DNA of 64,000 nt, taken from positions 868,001 through 932,000 of the forward strand of contig NZ_SJSL01000001.1 of assembly GCF_004331695.1 (NCBI RefSeq), given 5' to 3'. This document shows positions 34,316-42,800 of the stretch, in pieces. The position numbers and the translations under genes were made by a program. The notes beneath the pieces are model-generated. The model did no database searches and was not told the DNA's origin. It saw only the letters and a list, made by a program, of their open reading frames with translations. The first letter of the stretch is position 1. The number at the start of each line of letters is the position of its first letter. This DNA is from Pedobacter psychroterrae. GTDB taxonomy: Bacteria > Bacteroidota > Bacteroidia > Sphingobacteriales > Sphingobacteriaceae.

Positions 34316-36394
34316 ATGCAAACAGGAGAAAACGTACAGGCATTACGCAAAATCACGGATTTTACCAGGCTGCTGAGTCTGGTCATCCTAGCCATCCATT
34401 TTTACCTATTTTGTTATCCCGCATTTCAGTTATGGGGATTAAGGGCAGAGCTGACCGATAACATCCTGGAAAAGATCAGGGTGATGGCCGTTTTTAAAAC
34501 CGAACTGTTTTCCAAGTCAGCAGCATTGTTTTTGCAAATCGTTTCCTTGGTAGCTGCAAAAGGAAAGAAGGATGAAAAGTTGAGGAAGCAAACGATCACC
34601 ACCTACCTGGCCACCGGTATTACACTTTACGTGGTGAGCCATTTTTTTCTTAATATAAACACCGGTGCAGAAACAGCGTCGCTGTTGTACATGGGTGCAA
34701 CTGGTTTCGGCTACCTGTTGATTTTGGCAGGTGGGAATTTATTATCCAGACTGCTGAAGGTCAACCTGAGCGGCGATACTTTCAACAAGGAAAACGAAAC
34801 TTTTCCGCAGGAAGAGCGGCTGCTGGAAAATGAGTTCAGCATTAACCTGCCGACAAAGTATTGGTTAAAGGGTAAACAGCGGAACGGTTGGATCAACATC
34901 ATCAATCCTTTCAGAAGTACGTTGCTGTCGGGAAGTGCAGGTGCGGGGAAAACGTACTTTTATATCCGGCATGTCATTGACCAGCATTTAAAAAAAGGTT
35001 TTTCCATGCTGGTCTATGATTTTAAATACCCCGATTTAACGACACTGGCGTATAACAAGCTGCCTAAATATGTAAAAAACTACAAGGTGAAACCGGCATT
35101 CTATGTGATCAATTTCGATGAGATCATGCACCGCTGCAATCCTTTGGAGCCAAAAGGGATGATTGACATCACCGATGCGACAGAATCGGCGAGGACAATT
35201 ATGCTGGGACTGAACCGGGAGTGGCTGAAAAAGCAGGGTGATTTCTTCGTGGAGTCGGCCATAAGTTTTGTAACGGCACTGATCTGGTTCCTGAAGAAAT
35301 ATGAAAACGGCAGGTATTGTACGCTCCCACATGCGATAGAGCTGATGATGGTCGATTACAAAAGACTGTTTACAGTGCTGACTATGGAGGAGGAAATCCA
35401 GGCACTCTTAAATCCTTTTGTTTCTGCCTGGGAGAAAGAAGAATGGGGCCAGCTGGAGGGACAGATCGGTAGTGCCAAGATCAGTATGGCCCGTCTGGTC
35501 TCTCCTAAACTGTATTACGTATTGAGTGGTAATGATTTTACGCTGGACATCAACAATCCTGAGGAGCCTAAAATTGTGTGTTTGGGTAACAACCCGCAGA
35601 AGCTGCAAACTTATGGAGCGGTGTTGTCGCTGTATGTGGCCAGGATCTTAAAGCTGGCCAATCAAAAAAGTAGACTTAAATGCAGCCTGATATTTGATGA
35701 GTACCCGACTTTGGTGGCTGATCTGGTGCCAACGATCACTACGGCAAGGAGTAACTTGGTGAGCTGTACGATTGGTATCCAGTCAATAGAGCAGCTTAAG
35801 AAGGAATATGGGGCGGAGCAGGCGAATATCATTGCGGGGATTTCAGGTAACATCATCAGTGGTCAGGTCAGTGGGGATGGGGCGGAGAAGTTATCTAAAA
35901 CGTTTGGGAAGATCGTGCAGGATCGGGAGAGTTTGAGTATCAACAGCAGTGATACGTCATTGAGCAAGTCTACCCAGATGGATTCTGCGATTCCTGCCAG
36001 TAAGATTGCTTCTCTTTCTTCCGGGCAGTTTGTTGGGATTGTGGCGGATAATCCTGATCAGAAAATAGAACTCAAGATGTTTCATGCGGAAATAGTCAAC
36101 AACCATTCGGTGATCAGAGCCGAAGAACAGGATTACTTAAAGCTTCCTGAGATCCGCGACGTCACAGAAGAGGATATAAAAGAAAACTATAAAAAAATCA
36201 AGTCCGATATCCAAGAATTGATAACTAGCGAATTGTACAGGCTATTGCCAATAGAGGCCGATAAAATGAACCTTGAGAAAAAAGAAAAGATTGAGGTAAT
36301 TGCGGGATTTACTGCTAATAGCCAAGAAAGAAGCTTTCAAACCAAAAGTATAAAGAAATCGACTAAAGTTGCAAAAGCCAGTTTATCCTTATAG
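34316..36394 (+). CDS. VirD4/TraG-like type IV coupling protein
   Basis: A 692-residue protein with N-terminal membrane segments (near residues 17-40, 98-118 and 127-147), Walker A LSGSAGAGKTYF near residue 203, Walker B LIFDEYPTL near residue 457, and TraM-recognition/TraG C-terminal motifs (IGIQSIEQLKKEYG, IAGISGNIISGQVSG). Coupling proteins deliver the relaxase-DNA complex to a type IV secretion channel. No channel genes (VirB4, TraJ, TraN etc.) are nearby, so the element must borrow one. The tail beyond residue 620 is a lysine-rich extension. Confidence 0.9.
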   Translation: MQTGENVQALRKITDFTRLLSLVILAIHFYLFCYPAFQLWGLRAELTDNILEKIRVMAVFKTELFSKSAALFLQIVSLVAAKGKKDEKLRKQTITTYLATGITLYVVSHFFLNINTGAETASLLYMGATGFGYLLILAGGNLLSRLLKVNLSGDTFNKENETFPQEERLLENEFSINLPTKYWLKGKQRNGWINIINPFRSTLLSGSAGAGKTYFYIRHVIDQHLKKGFSMLVYDFKYPDLTTLAYNKLPKYVKNYKVKPAFYVINFDEIMHRCNPLEPKGMIDITDATESARTIMLGLNREWLKKQGDFFVESAISFVTALIWFLKKYENGRYCTLPHAIELMMVDYKRLFTVLTMEEEIQALLNPFVSAWEKEEWGQLEGQIGSAKISMARLVSPKLYYVLSGNDFTLDINNPEEPKIVCLGNNPQKLQTYGAVLSLYVARILKLANQKSRLKCSLIFDEYPTLVADLVPTITTARSNLVSCTIGIQSIEQLKKEYGAEQANIIAGISGNIISGQVSGDGAEKLSKTFGKIVQDRESLSINSSDTSLSKSTQMDSAIPASKIASLSSGQFVGIVADNPDQKIELKMFHAEIVNNHSVIRAEEQDYLKLPEIRDVTEEDIKENYKKIKSDIQELITSELYRLLPIEADKMNLEKKEKIEVIAGFTANSQERSFQTKSIKKSTKVAKASLSL

Positions 36395-36570
36395 TTTAAT
36401 TCTAGCAATGATTGATGTATTTAGATGTATGCATTACACAGCAGACTTGACAAGGTTGATTTCAATCTTACATTTGTCGAAATAGTTCCTTATTTGGCTT
36501 ATGCCATTAAAAGTGCTGAAGGCCAACAGTTATATTCTGTTCTCTATAAGAAATCATTTTATTGTAATTG

Positions 36571-37506
36571 TCAGTTTAGGGGAATGTTCGTGTCTTCCGT
36601 CTTAATGCCCGTTAGTTCTATACTGGATTTCCATAAATCATTTTGGAAATCCTTGCTATAAGATTCCTGTGAAGACTTTGTTACTTTTCCGTCAGAAAAA
36701 TAAATTCCTTTCAGATTTTGAAATTCTTTTGCATAACTAAGATTAGCCAGTCGGCTTCCCGAAATCTGGGGAAGATTGGTATTATGCCTGTACAACATTT
36801 GAACACGAAAACTCAAATAGAGGAAAAGTCGGACGGGAGCAGGAACAAATCTTATCAAACCTGTACCTGGGGTTAGACCCGGATCGAAAGCATTTACTCT
36901 GATGTTTGTATTTACTAATTTCTCTTGCAAGATATACGTTGTCAAAACATTACAGAGTTTTGAGGTAGCGTAAAGTCTTTGCGTATCTTTTATGGTTAAT
37001 TTTTCTGATTCTACTTTTGGGAAGGCCAAATCACTTGCGCTTGTGTAATTTGGTGGTGCTGAACCTGTGTTTTTTGTAGGATCATGAGTATCACTAGCCG
37101 TAAACACTATACTTCCATTATTATGTAAATATGGTAACATTAATAGCGTCAAATAGAATCCTCCTAAATGGTTTGTACCAAAGGTCATTTCATAACCATC
37201 TTTAGTGTACGCAAACTTGTCAAATATTGCACCTGCGTTATTTACAATGGATGTAATAACCGGATTGGGCAGTTTTGAAATTGCTGTTTTGAAATCTCTC
37301 ACTGATTGCAGTGATGCCAAATCTAAAGCCAAACAGATTATATTAGTATGATTGGTTTTTTTCTTTATTTTTCGAATTGCCTGATTACCTGATTCTACAT
37401 TTCTACAAGCCAAAATAATTTGTTCATCTGGTGCAATTTTGGCCATCTGCATTGCGCACTCAAAGCCAATTCCGCTGTTTGCTCCTGTTATAATAATTGA
37501 AGTCAT
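36571..37506 (-). CDS. Short-chain dehydrogenase/reductase
   Basis: A 311-residue SDR of the extended protochlorophyllide-reductase-like group. TSIIITGANSGIGFECAMQ is the nucleotide-binding TGxxxGIG motif, SIVNNAGAIFDKFAYT holds NNAG, and YATSKLCN supplies the catalytic Tyr and Lys. NAD(P)-dependent oxidoreductase; substrate unknown. It follows the Crp/Fnr regulator gene on the same strand, 71 bases away, with an inverted repeat between. Confidence 0.88.
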   Translation of the reverse strand: MTSIIITGANSGIGFECAMQMAKIAPDEQIILACRNVESGNQAIRKIKKKTNHTNIICLALDLASLQSVRDFKTAISKLPNPVITSIVNNAGAIFDKFAYTKDGYEMTFGTNHLGGFYLTLLMLPYLHNNGSIVFTASDTHDPTKNTGSAPPNYTSASDLAFPKVESEKLTIKDTQRLYATSKLCNVLTTYILQEKLVNTNIRVNAFDPGLTPGTGLIRFVPAPVRLFLYLSFRVQMLYRHNTNLPQISGSRLANLSYAKEFQNLKGIYFSDGKVTKSSQESYSKDFQNDLWKSSIELTGIKTEDTNIPLN

Positions 37507-37525
37507 TTTCTCTTTGTTTATAAAA

Positions 37526-37567
37526 CAAAAGTAAGCGGTTTAAAAATGTAGCCATTTGTCATATGGC
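37526..37567 (-). promoter_or_regulatory. Possible SDR promoter and operator
   Basis: On the minus strand TACTTTTG (37533-37526) matches the -7 consensus 19 bases before the SDR start. Upstream is an inverted repeat GCCAT/ATGGC with a 7-base spacer (37551-37567) that could bind the adjacent Crp/Fnr-type regulator. No -33 box was found. Confidence 0.35.
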
Positions 37568-37577
37568 AAAAAGCAGC

Positions 37578-38147
37578 TTATCGGATATTTTTTCTTATTC
37601 GGCTTAACGATGACTGTGTAACTCCTATAAAAGAAGCAATGTAAGCAAGTGGAACACGGTTAACAAGCGTAGGGAAATCTTTAATAAATTCTAAATAGCG
37701 GGATCTTCCGTCCTGTTCCACTAACGAACTTCTTCTTTTAACTTTCTGTAATAAGTAGTTTTGTATCATTTTATCAACAATAGTTTCCCAGCCAACAATT
37801 GTAGTCGCTGTATTTTCCCAGTTTTGTCTTGAAAAAACAAGGAGTTCACAATCCGTGACAGCCTGCAAGTAAATCGATGCTTCTAGTTGTTTTTTAAAAT
37901 TGAAATAATCAGCAACAATGTTACTTTCCTCAATAAAATACTTTGTAATGTCTTCCCCTTTACTATTGTAATAGCAAATACGAAAAATTCCCTTAACTAA
38001 AAAGCCAACTTGTCTTGGGATTTTTCCTGCTTCACAAAAATAATCGTCTTTAGCAATTTTTAGTTTGGTTGCTTTACTTGAGATGAAATCAATCTGTTGT
38101 TGATTCAAGTTTTGAAACTGTAGAATGTAATCTATAAATTCGTTCAT
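37578..38147 (-). CDS. Crp/Fnr family transcriptional regulator
   Basis: A 189-residue regulator. The cyclic-nucleotide-binding-like cupin covers about residues 25-120 (KDDYFCEAGKIPRQVGFLVKGIFRICYYN), and the C-terminal winged helix includes PLAYIASFIGVTQSSLSRIRK, a recognition helix. The family in Bacteroidota is abundant and rarely keeps cAMP-binding residues. It may control the SDR gene just downstream. A TAAATTTG box (38152-38159) immediately before the ATG would give a leaderless transcript. Confidence 0.9.
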   Translation of the reverse strand: MNEFIDYILQFQNLNQQQIDFISSKATKLKIAKDDYFCEAGKIPRQVGFLVKGIFRICYYNSKGEDITKYFIEESNIVADYFNFKKQLEASIYLQAVTDCELLVFSRQNWENTATTIVGWETIVDKMIQNYLLQKVKRRSSLVEQDGRSRYLEFIKDFPTLVNRVPLAYIASFIGVTQSSLSRIRKNIR

Positions 38148-38151
38148 TTTG

Positions 38152-38194
38152 CAAATTTATACTAACCACTGGTCTTTTCTGCACCGCACGGTGC
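38152..38194 (-). promoter_or_regulatory. Promoter box and palindrome upstream of the Crp/Fnr gene
   Basis: TAAATTTG on the minus strand (38159-38152) lies 4 bases from the ATG. A GC-rich palindrome GCACCG-CA-CGGTGC (38181-38194) lies 34 bases upstream of the start and may be an operator. Confidence 0.35.
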
Positions 38195-38408
38195 TGATTT
38201 TAGATAAGCCAAATCCATTTCAGCTAGAAATTTTCCTGTGCGGTAGGTTTTTTATTTTAGTTGACTGTCAGAAGATCTGGCTATCGGGTTTGTGGGATGG
38301 CATTTGTCCTTCAGTCGTCCGTTGTATGCCTTATTTTTATACAGCTCTTAAATAATAGAAGGAACATTTCAGTCACTCTAGGAAAATCAAGGCTACGCTG
38401 GAAAATTT

Positions 38409-39320
38409 TCAGTTGAACGATTGCCTGAATTCCAAGGGCGACATTGCGGTTTTATTTTTGAATAGTTTGTTAAATGATTGAGTACGCTGAAAGCCCAGGT
38501 TATTAGCGATTTCCGAAACCAATAAATTAGTCGTAGTTAAATATTCTTTTGCTTTTGCAATCAATTTTTCTTGGATATGCTGCTGGGCGCTTTGACCGGT
38601 GAGCGAACGTAGGGCATCACTCAGATAGTTGGCAGATAAATTCAGCTCGCTAGCTAGGTGTTCTACGGTAAGAATGCCTTTATGCAGACCGCTTTCGTTA
38701 TCGAAATGTTGATTGATAAGACGTTCGGTCCTGGTAAGTAGATCATCATTAATGGCCTTTCGGGTAATGAACTGTCTTTCATAAAAGCGGTTGCTATAAT
38801 TCAGTAGTAAATCTATCTGCGATAGAATTACGCTTTGTGTATGACGGTCGATATGGTGATATTCTTCTTCAATCTTTTTGAAAATTGCAATCACACTATT
38901 TTCTTCCTTTTCTGAAAGGTGCAAAGCTTCATTTACTTCGTAGGAAAAGAAGGTGTAGTTGTTGATCGCCGAGGCCAATGGATGTTTTCTTAAAAAATCG
39001 GGATGGAACATTAGTACATAACCTGTTCCTATAGTCTCATCGAAACTGTTCGCTGCTTGAACCTCAACAGATTGAATTTGCTTTGGTGCGATGAAAGTCA
39101 TCGTGCCATTATCGAAATCATAATAGTTCTGTCCATATTTTATTTTTGACTGGATGTTGTTCTTCAACGAAATCGTGTAAAAATTGGTTGTAAACTTTTT
39201 CCAGATATCAGAGCTGATGGTGTGCAACTCGGAAACCTTCACCACGCTTACTAAGGGATGCAATGGCGGCGAAATGGACAGTAACCGGTGAAAATCAGAT
39301 AGGGAATCAAAGACTTTCAT
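38409..39320 (-). CDS. AraC family transcriptional regulator
   Basis: A 303-residue protein with an N-terminal ligand-sensing half (residues 1-190) and a C-terminal AraC DNA-binding domain with two helix-turn-helices: LTVEHLASELNLSANYLSDALRSLTG and LLVSEIANNLGFQRTQSFNKLFK, ending AMSPLEFRQSFN. Bacteroidota members of this type often control adjacent oxidoreductase or hydrolase genes. The broken membrane-protein gene and the hydrolase lie upstream on the same strand. Confidence 0.92.
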   Translation of the reverse strand: MKVFDSLSDFHRLLSISPPLHPLVSVVKVSELHTISSDIWKKFTTNFYTISLKNNIQSKIKYGQNYYDFDNGTMTFIAPKQIQSVEVQAANSFDETIGTGYVLMFHPDFLRKHPLASAINNYTFFSYEVNEALHLSEKEENSVIAIFKKIEEEYHHIDRHTQSVILSQIDLLLNYSNRFYERQFITRKAINDDLLTRTERLINQHFDNESGLHKGILTVEHLASELNLSANYLSDALRSLTGQSAQQHIQEKLIAKAKEYLTTTNLLVSEIANNLGFQRTQSFNKLFKNKTAMSPLEFRQSFN

Positions 39321-39340
39321 ATTTGTGTGTGTTTTGGAGA

Positions 39341-39609
39341 TTATTCATTTGTTTGTTTTTGGTGCTTTGGCCGGTAATACAAAAAGCCGAATAGTAATAA
39401 AGCTACAAATTCTATCATTAGCCACCACAATTGTTTGGTGAGAACTCCATCTAGGATAAAAAACGCTGCCAATCTTGCTTTGATAGTGCCGAATGGTGTC
39501 GCTATCAGCAATCCAGATGTGATCATACCCCAGGAAGCCGACCTGTTTAGGGAAACTAGGAATACGCCAAAGCCGATTAGTATTCCCCATTTAACTCATT
39601 TTCTTTCAT
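39341..39609 (-). pseudogene. Small membrane protein gene with a one-base frameshift
   Basis: From ATG at 39609 the frame reads MKENELNGEY and stops. If one A is added in the AAA at 39592-39590 the reading becomes MKENELKWGILIGFGVFLVSL and continues without stop to 39341 through SWGMITSGLLIATPFGTIKA and LWWLMIEFVALLLFGFLYYRP. The result is an 89-residue protein with three hydrophobic segments that makes sense as a whole, so a one-base loss in the A tract is likely. Either real decay or a sequencing error. Function unknown. Confidence 0.6.
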
Positions 39610-39784
39610 TTGATAGCCATCAGCTGGTATTGGAATTTCACAAATAGAACCAGTTTTATGGTTAGAATTAGGCCTGTGATCCAGCAAAACGACCGCTTAT
39701 GTTTTGATAAGTGAATTCACAGCTAGATTAAATGGATGAAATTACTTGTCTTTTTAGGTATCAAATTGAGTAAATTTAACTTTT

Positions 39785-40690
39785 TCAAAGGTTATCCAGA
39801 AAGAAGGGAACCATTTGTTCTAATGCCTCATTCGTAGCATTTGGCTTGTCGTATAGATCATAATGATCTGCACCTTTTACAACATGGATCTTTTTGTTCG
39901 CAGACGCAGCTTTGTTGTATAGCTCAAAACCATCCCTATAAGAACCAAAGGCCCCAACCTTATCGCCCACGATAATCAAGAGGGGCTGGGTGAGGAAATA
40001 TTCGGCCAAATGGAAAGCATCAAACATGATCAGATTGCTCATGCTCGTGAAAAGCAGCTGATTAGTAGAGTTTGGATGTTGCCCGCGAGGTGTCCTATAA
40101 TAATCTATGGCTCCCAATAGATCCATTTCCTCTAGGCCTGACTTTTTCGCATCCTCGGCCGAATCAGGTATCCAGTTATTGATTAGTTTTTCAGAACCAC
40201 CCGCTTCGGCGGTGCGTTGTTGTGCAACTGCTTTAAGCACTTCGATGGGGCTTGCTTCCCTGAAAGCCCTGCTTGCATTGGTTCCCGCTACGCTTACGAT
40301 TGCCTTGATCCTTTTTTCCGAAATGGATGCATTGGCAGCATAACCACCACCTGCACAAACACCCATAGCTCCAATGCGGTCGTTGTCAACGAACAACAGC
40401 GTGGTCAGATAGTCTATGGCACATCGAATGTCTTCAACCCTGGTTGCTGGATCCTCCAAAAATCTCGGCTTGCCACCGCTATCACCCTGAAAAGATGCAT
40501 CAAAAGCTAAAGCTATAAATCCGTTTTTGGCAAGTTGGGCTGCATACAGTCCCGCGGTTTGTTCTTTTACACTGCTTCCCGGATGTACGCAGACTATGGC
40601 CGGATATTTTTTTTTATAATCGAAATTTTCCGGAAAGTGCAGATTTCCAATTATGTCCCAGTCTCTGTTTTTAAAATTTACTTTTCGCAT
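39785..40690 (-). CDS. Alpha/beta hydrolase (dienelactone-hydrolase-like)
   Basis: A 301-residue hydrolase without signal peptide. YPAIVCVHPGSSVKEQ is the oxyanion/HG region, IGAMGVCAGGGYAANAS the nucleophile elbow with cysteine in place of serine (GxCxGG), and the acid/histidine are probably in LLIIVGDKVG and VKGADHYDLYDKP. A Cys nucleophile is characteristic of dienelactone hydrolases and the YcjY-like group. Substrate unknown. Divergent from the WYL regulator gene. Confidence 0.88.
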   Translation of the reverse strand: MRKVNFKNRDWDIIGNLHFPENFDYKKKYPAIVCVHPGSSVKEQTAGLYAAQLAKNGFIALAFDASFQGDSGGKPRFLEDPATRVEDIRCAIDYLTTLLFVDNDRIGAMGVCAGGGYAANASISEKRIKAIVSVAGTNASRAFREASPIEVLKAVAQQRTAEAGGSEKLINNWIPDSAEDAKKSGLEEMDLLGAIDYYRTPRGQHPNSTNQLLFTSMSNLIMFDAFHLAEYFLTQPLLIIVGDKVGAFGSYRDGFELYNKAASANKKIHVVKGADHYDLYDKPNATNEALEQMVPFFLDNL

Positions 40691-40944
40691 TGTTTTCGTG
40701 TTTTAAAATCTAATAAGCAAACTTCGGTAAACGCTTAAAAAGGAATGTTTCCAGATCCCGGTTTGTTGTGTCCAAATTTTGTTTTTAGGGCACTGTTTGA
40801 GTATTTCAGGAAATGGTTCTGTCCAGCTTGGCGGTAATTTATCGCTATGGCAGATTTTAAAGAAAGATTTCTATATTTTTACTCCGCTGAATTGAGTTCC
40901 GGACGATTGTCTTTTAGCGCTTGAGAAATAGCTACTTTAGAGTA

Positions 40945-41637
40945 ATGAAAGATAACGATACGAAAAGGCTTTCCCGTTTGACCGCAATTCTAACTCAATT
41001 GCAAACTAAACGACTTACCACTGCTATAAGTCTTGCCGACAAATTTAAGGTAAGTGCTAGAACAATTTATCGTGACATCAAAGCGTTAGATCAAGCTGGT
41101 GTTCCAATACAGACTGAAGAAGGCAAAGGCTACACTTTAATGGAAGGGTATAAAATCCCTCCTGTTATGTTCTCAGAAAGCCAGGCAAACGCTTTAATTC
41201 TTGCAGAACAATTGGTTTTAAAGAATAAGGACACCTCTTTTATTAGGGATTATACTGAGGCAATCGACAAAATTAAAGCAGTTCTTCGTCCATCAGGAAA
41301 GGACAAAGCCAATTTACTGTCGGAAAGAACCCGGTTTGATCAAAATCAAAATCGAGAGAGAAACAGCAACAACATTTCACAATTACAGTATGCACTAACC
41401 AACTGTTATCTGGCAAAAGTTAACTACACCAACCAAAAAAGTAAAACAACCAGCAGAACTATCGAACCATTCGCGCTCATTAGTACGACTGAAAATTGGC
41501 TACTAATTGCCTGGTGCCAGCTACGAAAGTCCTTCAGGTATTTTAGGCTTGACAGGATTACCAATTTGGAAGTCCTAACAGAAAAATTTTCGCTGCATAA
41601 TATGACGTTACAGGAGTTTTTTGATAAATACCATTAA
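40945..41637 (+). CDS. YafY-type transcriptional regulator (HTH_11 + WYL)
   Basis: The ATG at 40945 gives 230 residues; a TTG at 40921 is also open. An N-terminal winged HTH (RLSRLTAILTQLQTKRLTTA, KVSARTIYRDIKALDQAGVP) is followed by a WYL domain (SRTIEPFALISTTENWLLIAWC, RYFRLDRITNL). WYL domains sense ligands or nucleic acids. The gene is likely linked to the RidA gene 73 bases downstream, and an inverted repeat lies in the gap. Confidence 0.92.
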   Translation: MKDNDTKRLSRLTAILTQLQTKRLTTAISLADKFKVSARTIYRDIKALDQAGVPIQTEEGKGYTLMEGYKIPPVMFSESQANALILAEQLVLKNKDTSFIRDYTEAIDKIKAVLRPSGKDKANLLSERTRFDQNQNRERNSNNISQLQYALTNCYLAKVNYTNQKSKTTSRTIEPFALISTTENWLLIAWCQLRKSFRYFRLDRITNLEVLTEKFSLHNMTLQEFFDKYH

Positions 41638-41650
41638 TCCTTATTTACCC

Positions 41651-41686
41651 TTGACATAGGGCTGTCACAAGACTGCTTCATCTTTG
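41651..41686 (+). promoter_or_regulatory. Promoter-like boxes and inverted repeat before ridA
   Basis: TTG at 41651 and CATCTTTG at 41679-41686 (one mismatch to TAnnTTTG, spacing 25) lie 24 bases before the RidA start. TGACA/TGTCA with a 6-base spacer (41652-41667) overlaps the -33 region and may be an operator of the upstream regulator. Confidence 0.35.
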
Positions 41687-41710
41687 CATTGTAATTTAAA
41701 AACAACAAAA

Positions 41711-42103
41711 ATGGAAAAGCAAACATTTGATCCCTGGACTTGGGGTAAAAGCACAAATTCGGTACAGGCTGTCGAAGTAAAAAACGTTAATAGCACACTT
41801 TATTGTTCTGGGCAGGTAGCTATTGATGCCAATGGGGTTCCAAGCAATGCAGATATGCGTTCGCAATTCATTCAAACAATTGCAAATTTAGAGCAGCTTA
41901 TCAGCGAATCTAGCTATGAATGTAAAAACATCGTAAGACTGAATGTGTATACAACGTCTACACAAGACTTTTTTACCACTTGCATGGATGTTTACATACC
42001 ATTCATTCAGAAACACGGTATACAGCAATCTACGACACTGCTTGAAGTAAAAGGACTTTTTGCGACATTAACTGTGGAGCTAGAAGCTACCGTAGTTAAG
42101 TAA
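41711..42103 (+). CDS. RidA/YjgF family protein
   Basis: A 130-residue protein from ATG at 41711. VNSTLYCSGQVAIDANGVP is the RidA opening, ADMRSQFIQTIANLEQLISES the first helix, and NIVRLNVYTTSTQDFFTTC plus TTLLEVKGLFATLTVELEATVV complete the domain. Canonical RidA hydrolyses reactive enamines and has an arginine in (N)CxxxVR-like position; the end here reads VELEATV, so the usual R-x-G-ending is not seen, and it may belong to another Rid subgroup. Neighbour of a WYL regulator. Confidence 0.88.
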   Translation: MEKQTFDPWTWGKSTNSVQAVEVKNVNSTLYCSGQVAIDANGVPSNADMRSQFIQTIANLEQLISESSYECKNIVRLNVYTTSTQDFFTTCMDVYIPFIQKHGIQQSTTLLEVKGLFATLTVELEATVVK

Positions 42104-42106
42104 AAG

Positions 42107-42683
42107 CAGAAAAAAGAAATCGAGATATTTTATCCGACGAGCCTTGCGGACTGGAGGAAATGGTTAGCACGAAACCATCTTTCCGAACAGTCTGTATGGC
42201 TTGTTTGCTATATTAAAACTTCTAAAAAAATTAATATCATGGAGCGAATCAGTAGATGTTGCGCTATGTTTTGGTTGGATAGACAGCAAGAAAATAAAGA
42301 TTGACGCCGAAAGATCACATCAATTTTTCAGCAAACGTAAACACGTTAGTACCTGATCAAAAATCAACAAAGTTAAGGTGGCTCAGCTTATTGAAAAAGG
42401 CTTGATGACTGATGCCGGGTATTTGAGGGTTGATATTGCAACGCAAAATGGTTCATGGACAATTCTGGACTTTGTCGACCAATTAATTATCCCTGTTGAT
42501 CTAAATACAGAGCTTAAAAGTAATTCAGTGGCAGGGGAGTTTTTTGAAAGTCTTAGCAAATCTCCCAAAAAGGCTATTCTTCAATGGCTCGTACTTGCCA
42601 GAAGAACAGAGACGAGACAAAGACGCATTGCTGAAATAGTAAAACGCGCAGCGCAAAAACTGAAGCCTAAACATTTGAGCTAA
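42107..42683 (+). pseudogene. YdeI/OmpD-associated family gene, frameshifted and with a nonsense codon
   Basis: Reading conserved blocks across frames reconstructs a YdeI-like protein: IFYPTSLADWRKWLARNHLS and VWLVCYIKTSKK in one frame, then after the A tract at 42224-42230 the frame shifts by one to SWSESVDVALCFGWID and FFSKRKHVST. A TGA at 42354 replaces the family's tryptophan (STWSKIN becomes ST*SKIN). Reading continues to VDLNTELKSN and the KRAAQKLKPK C-terminus. The open part (42378-42683) could still make a 101-residue fragment. No start codon is visible. Confidence 0.75.
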
Positions 42684-42800
42684 TTAAATTATTTTGAAAT
42701 TGTCGATTATTAAGCACCAGGTTTTTGGTGAAATTATAAGGATATTTTAAAACCCGAGAAACCTAAAGAATTCTGTTCAAAGTAGTATTTTTCGAATAAC

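Noticed and set aside
36425..36661. Plus-strand open stretch of 78 codons between the coupling protein and SDR gene
   Set aside because: Its second half is antisense to the SDR coding end, it has no recognisable domain or promoter, and a shadow frame is the simpler explanation.
42378..42683. Treating the 101-codon frame as an independent gene
   Set aside because: Conserved YdeI family blocks continue directly upstream across a stop and a frameshift, so it is the tail of a broken gene.
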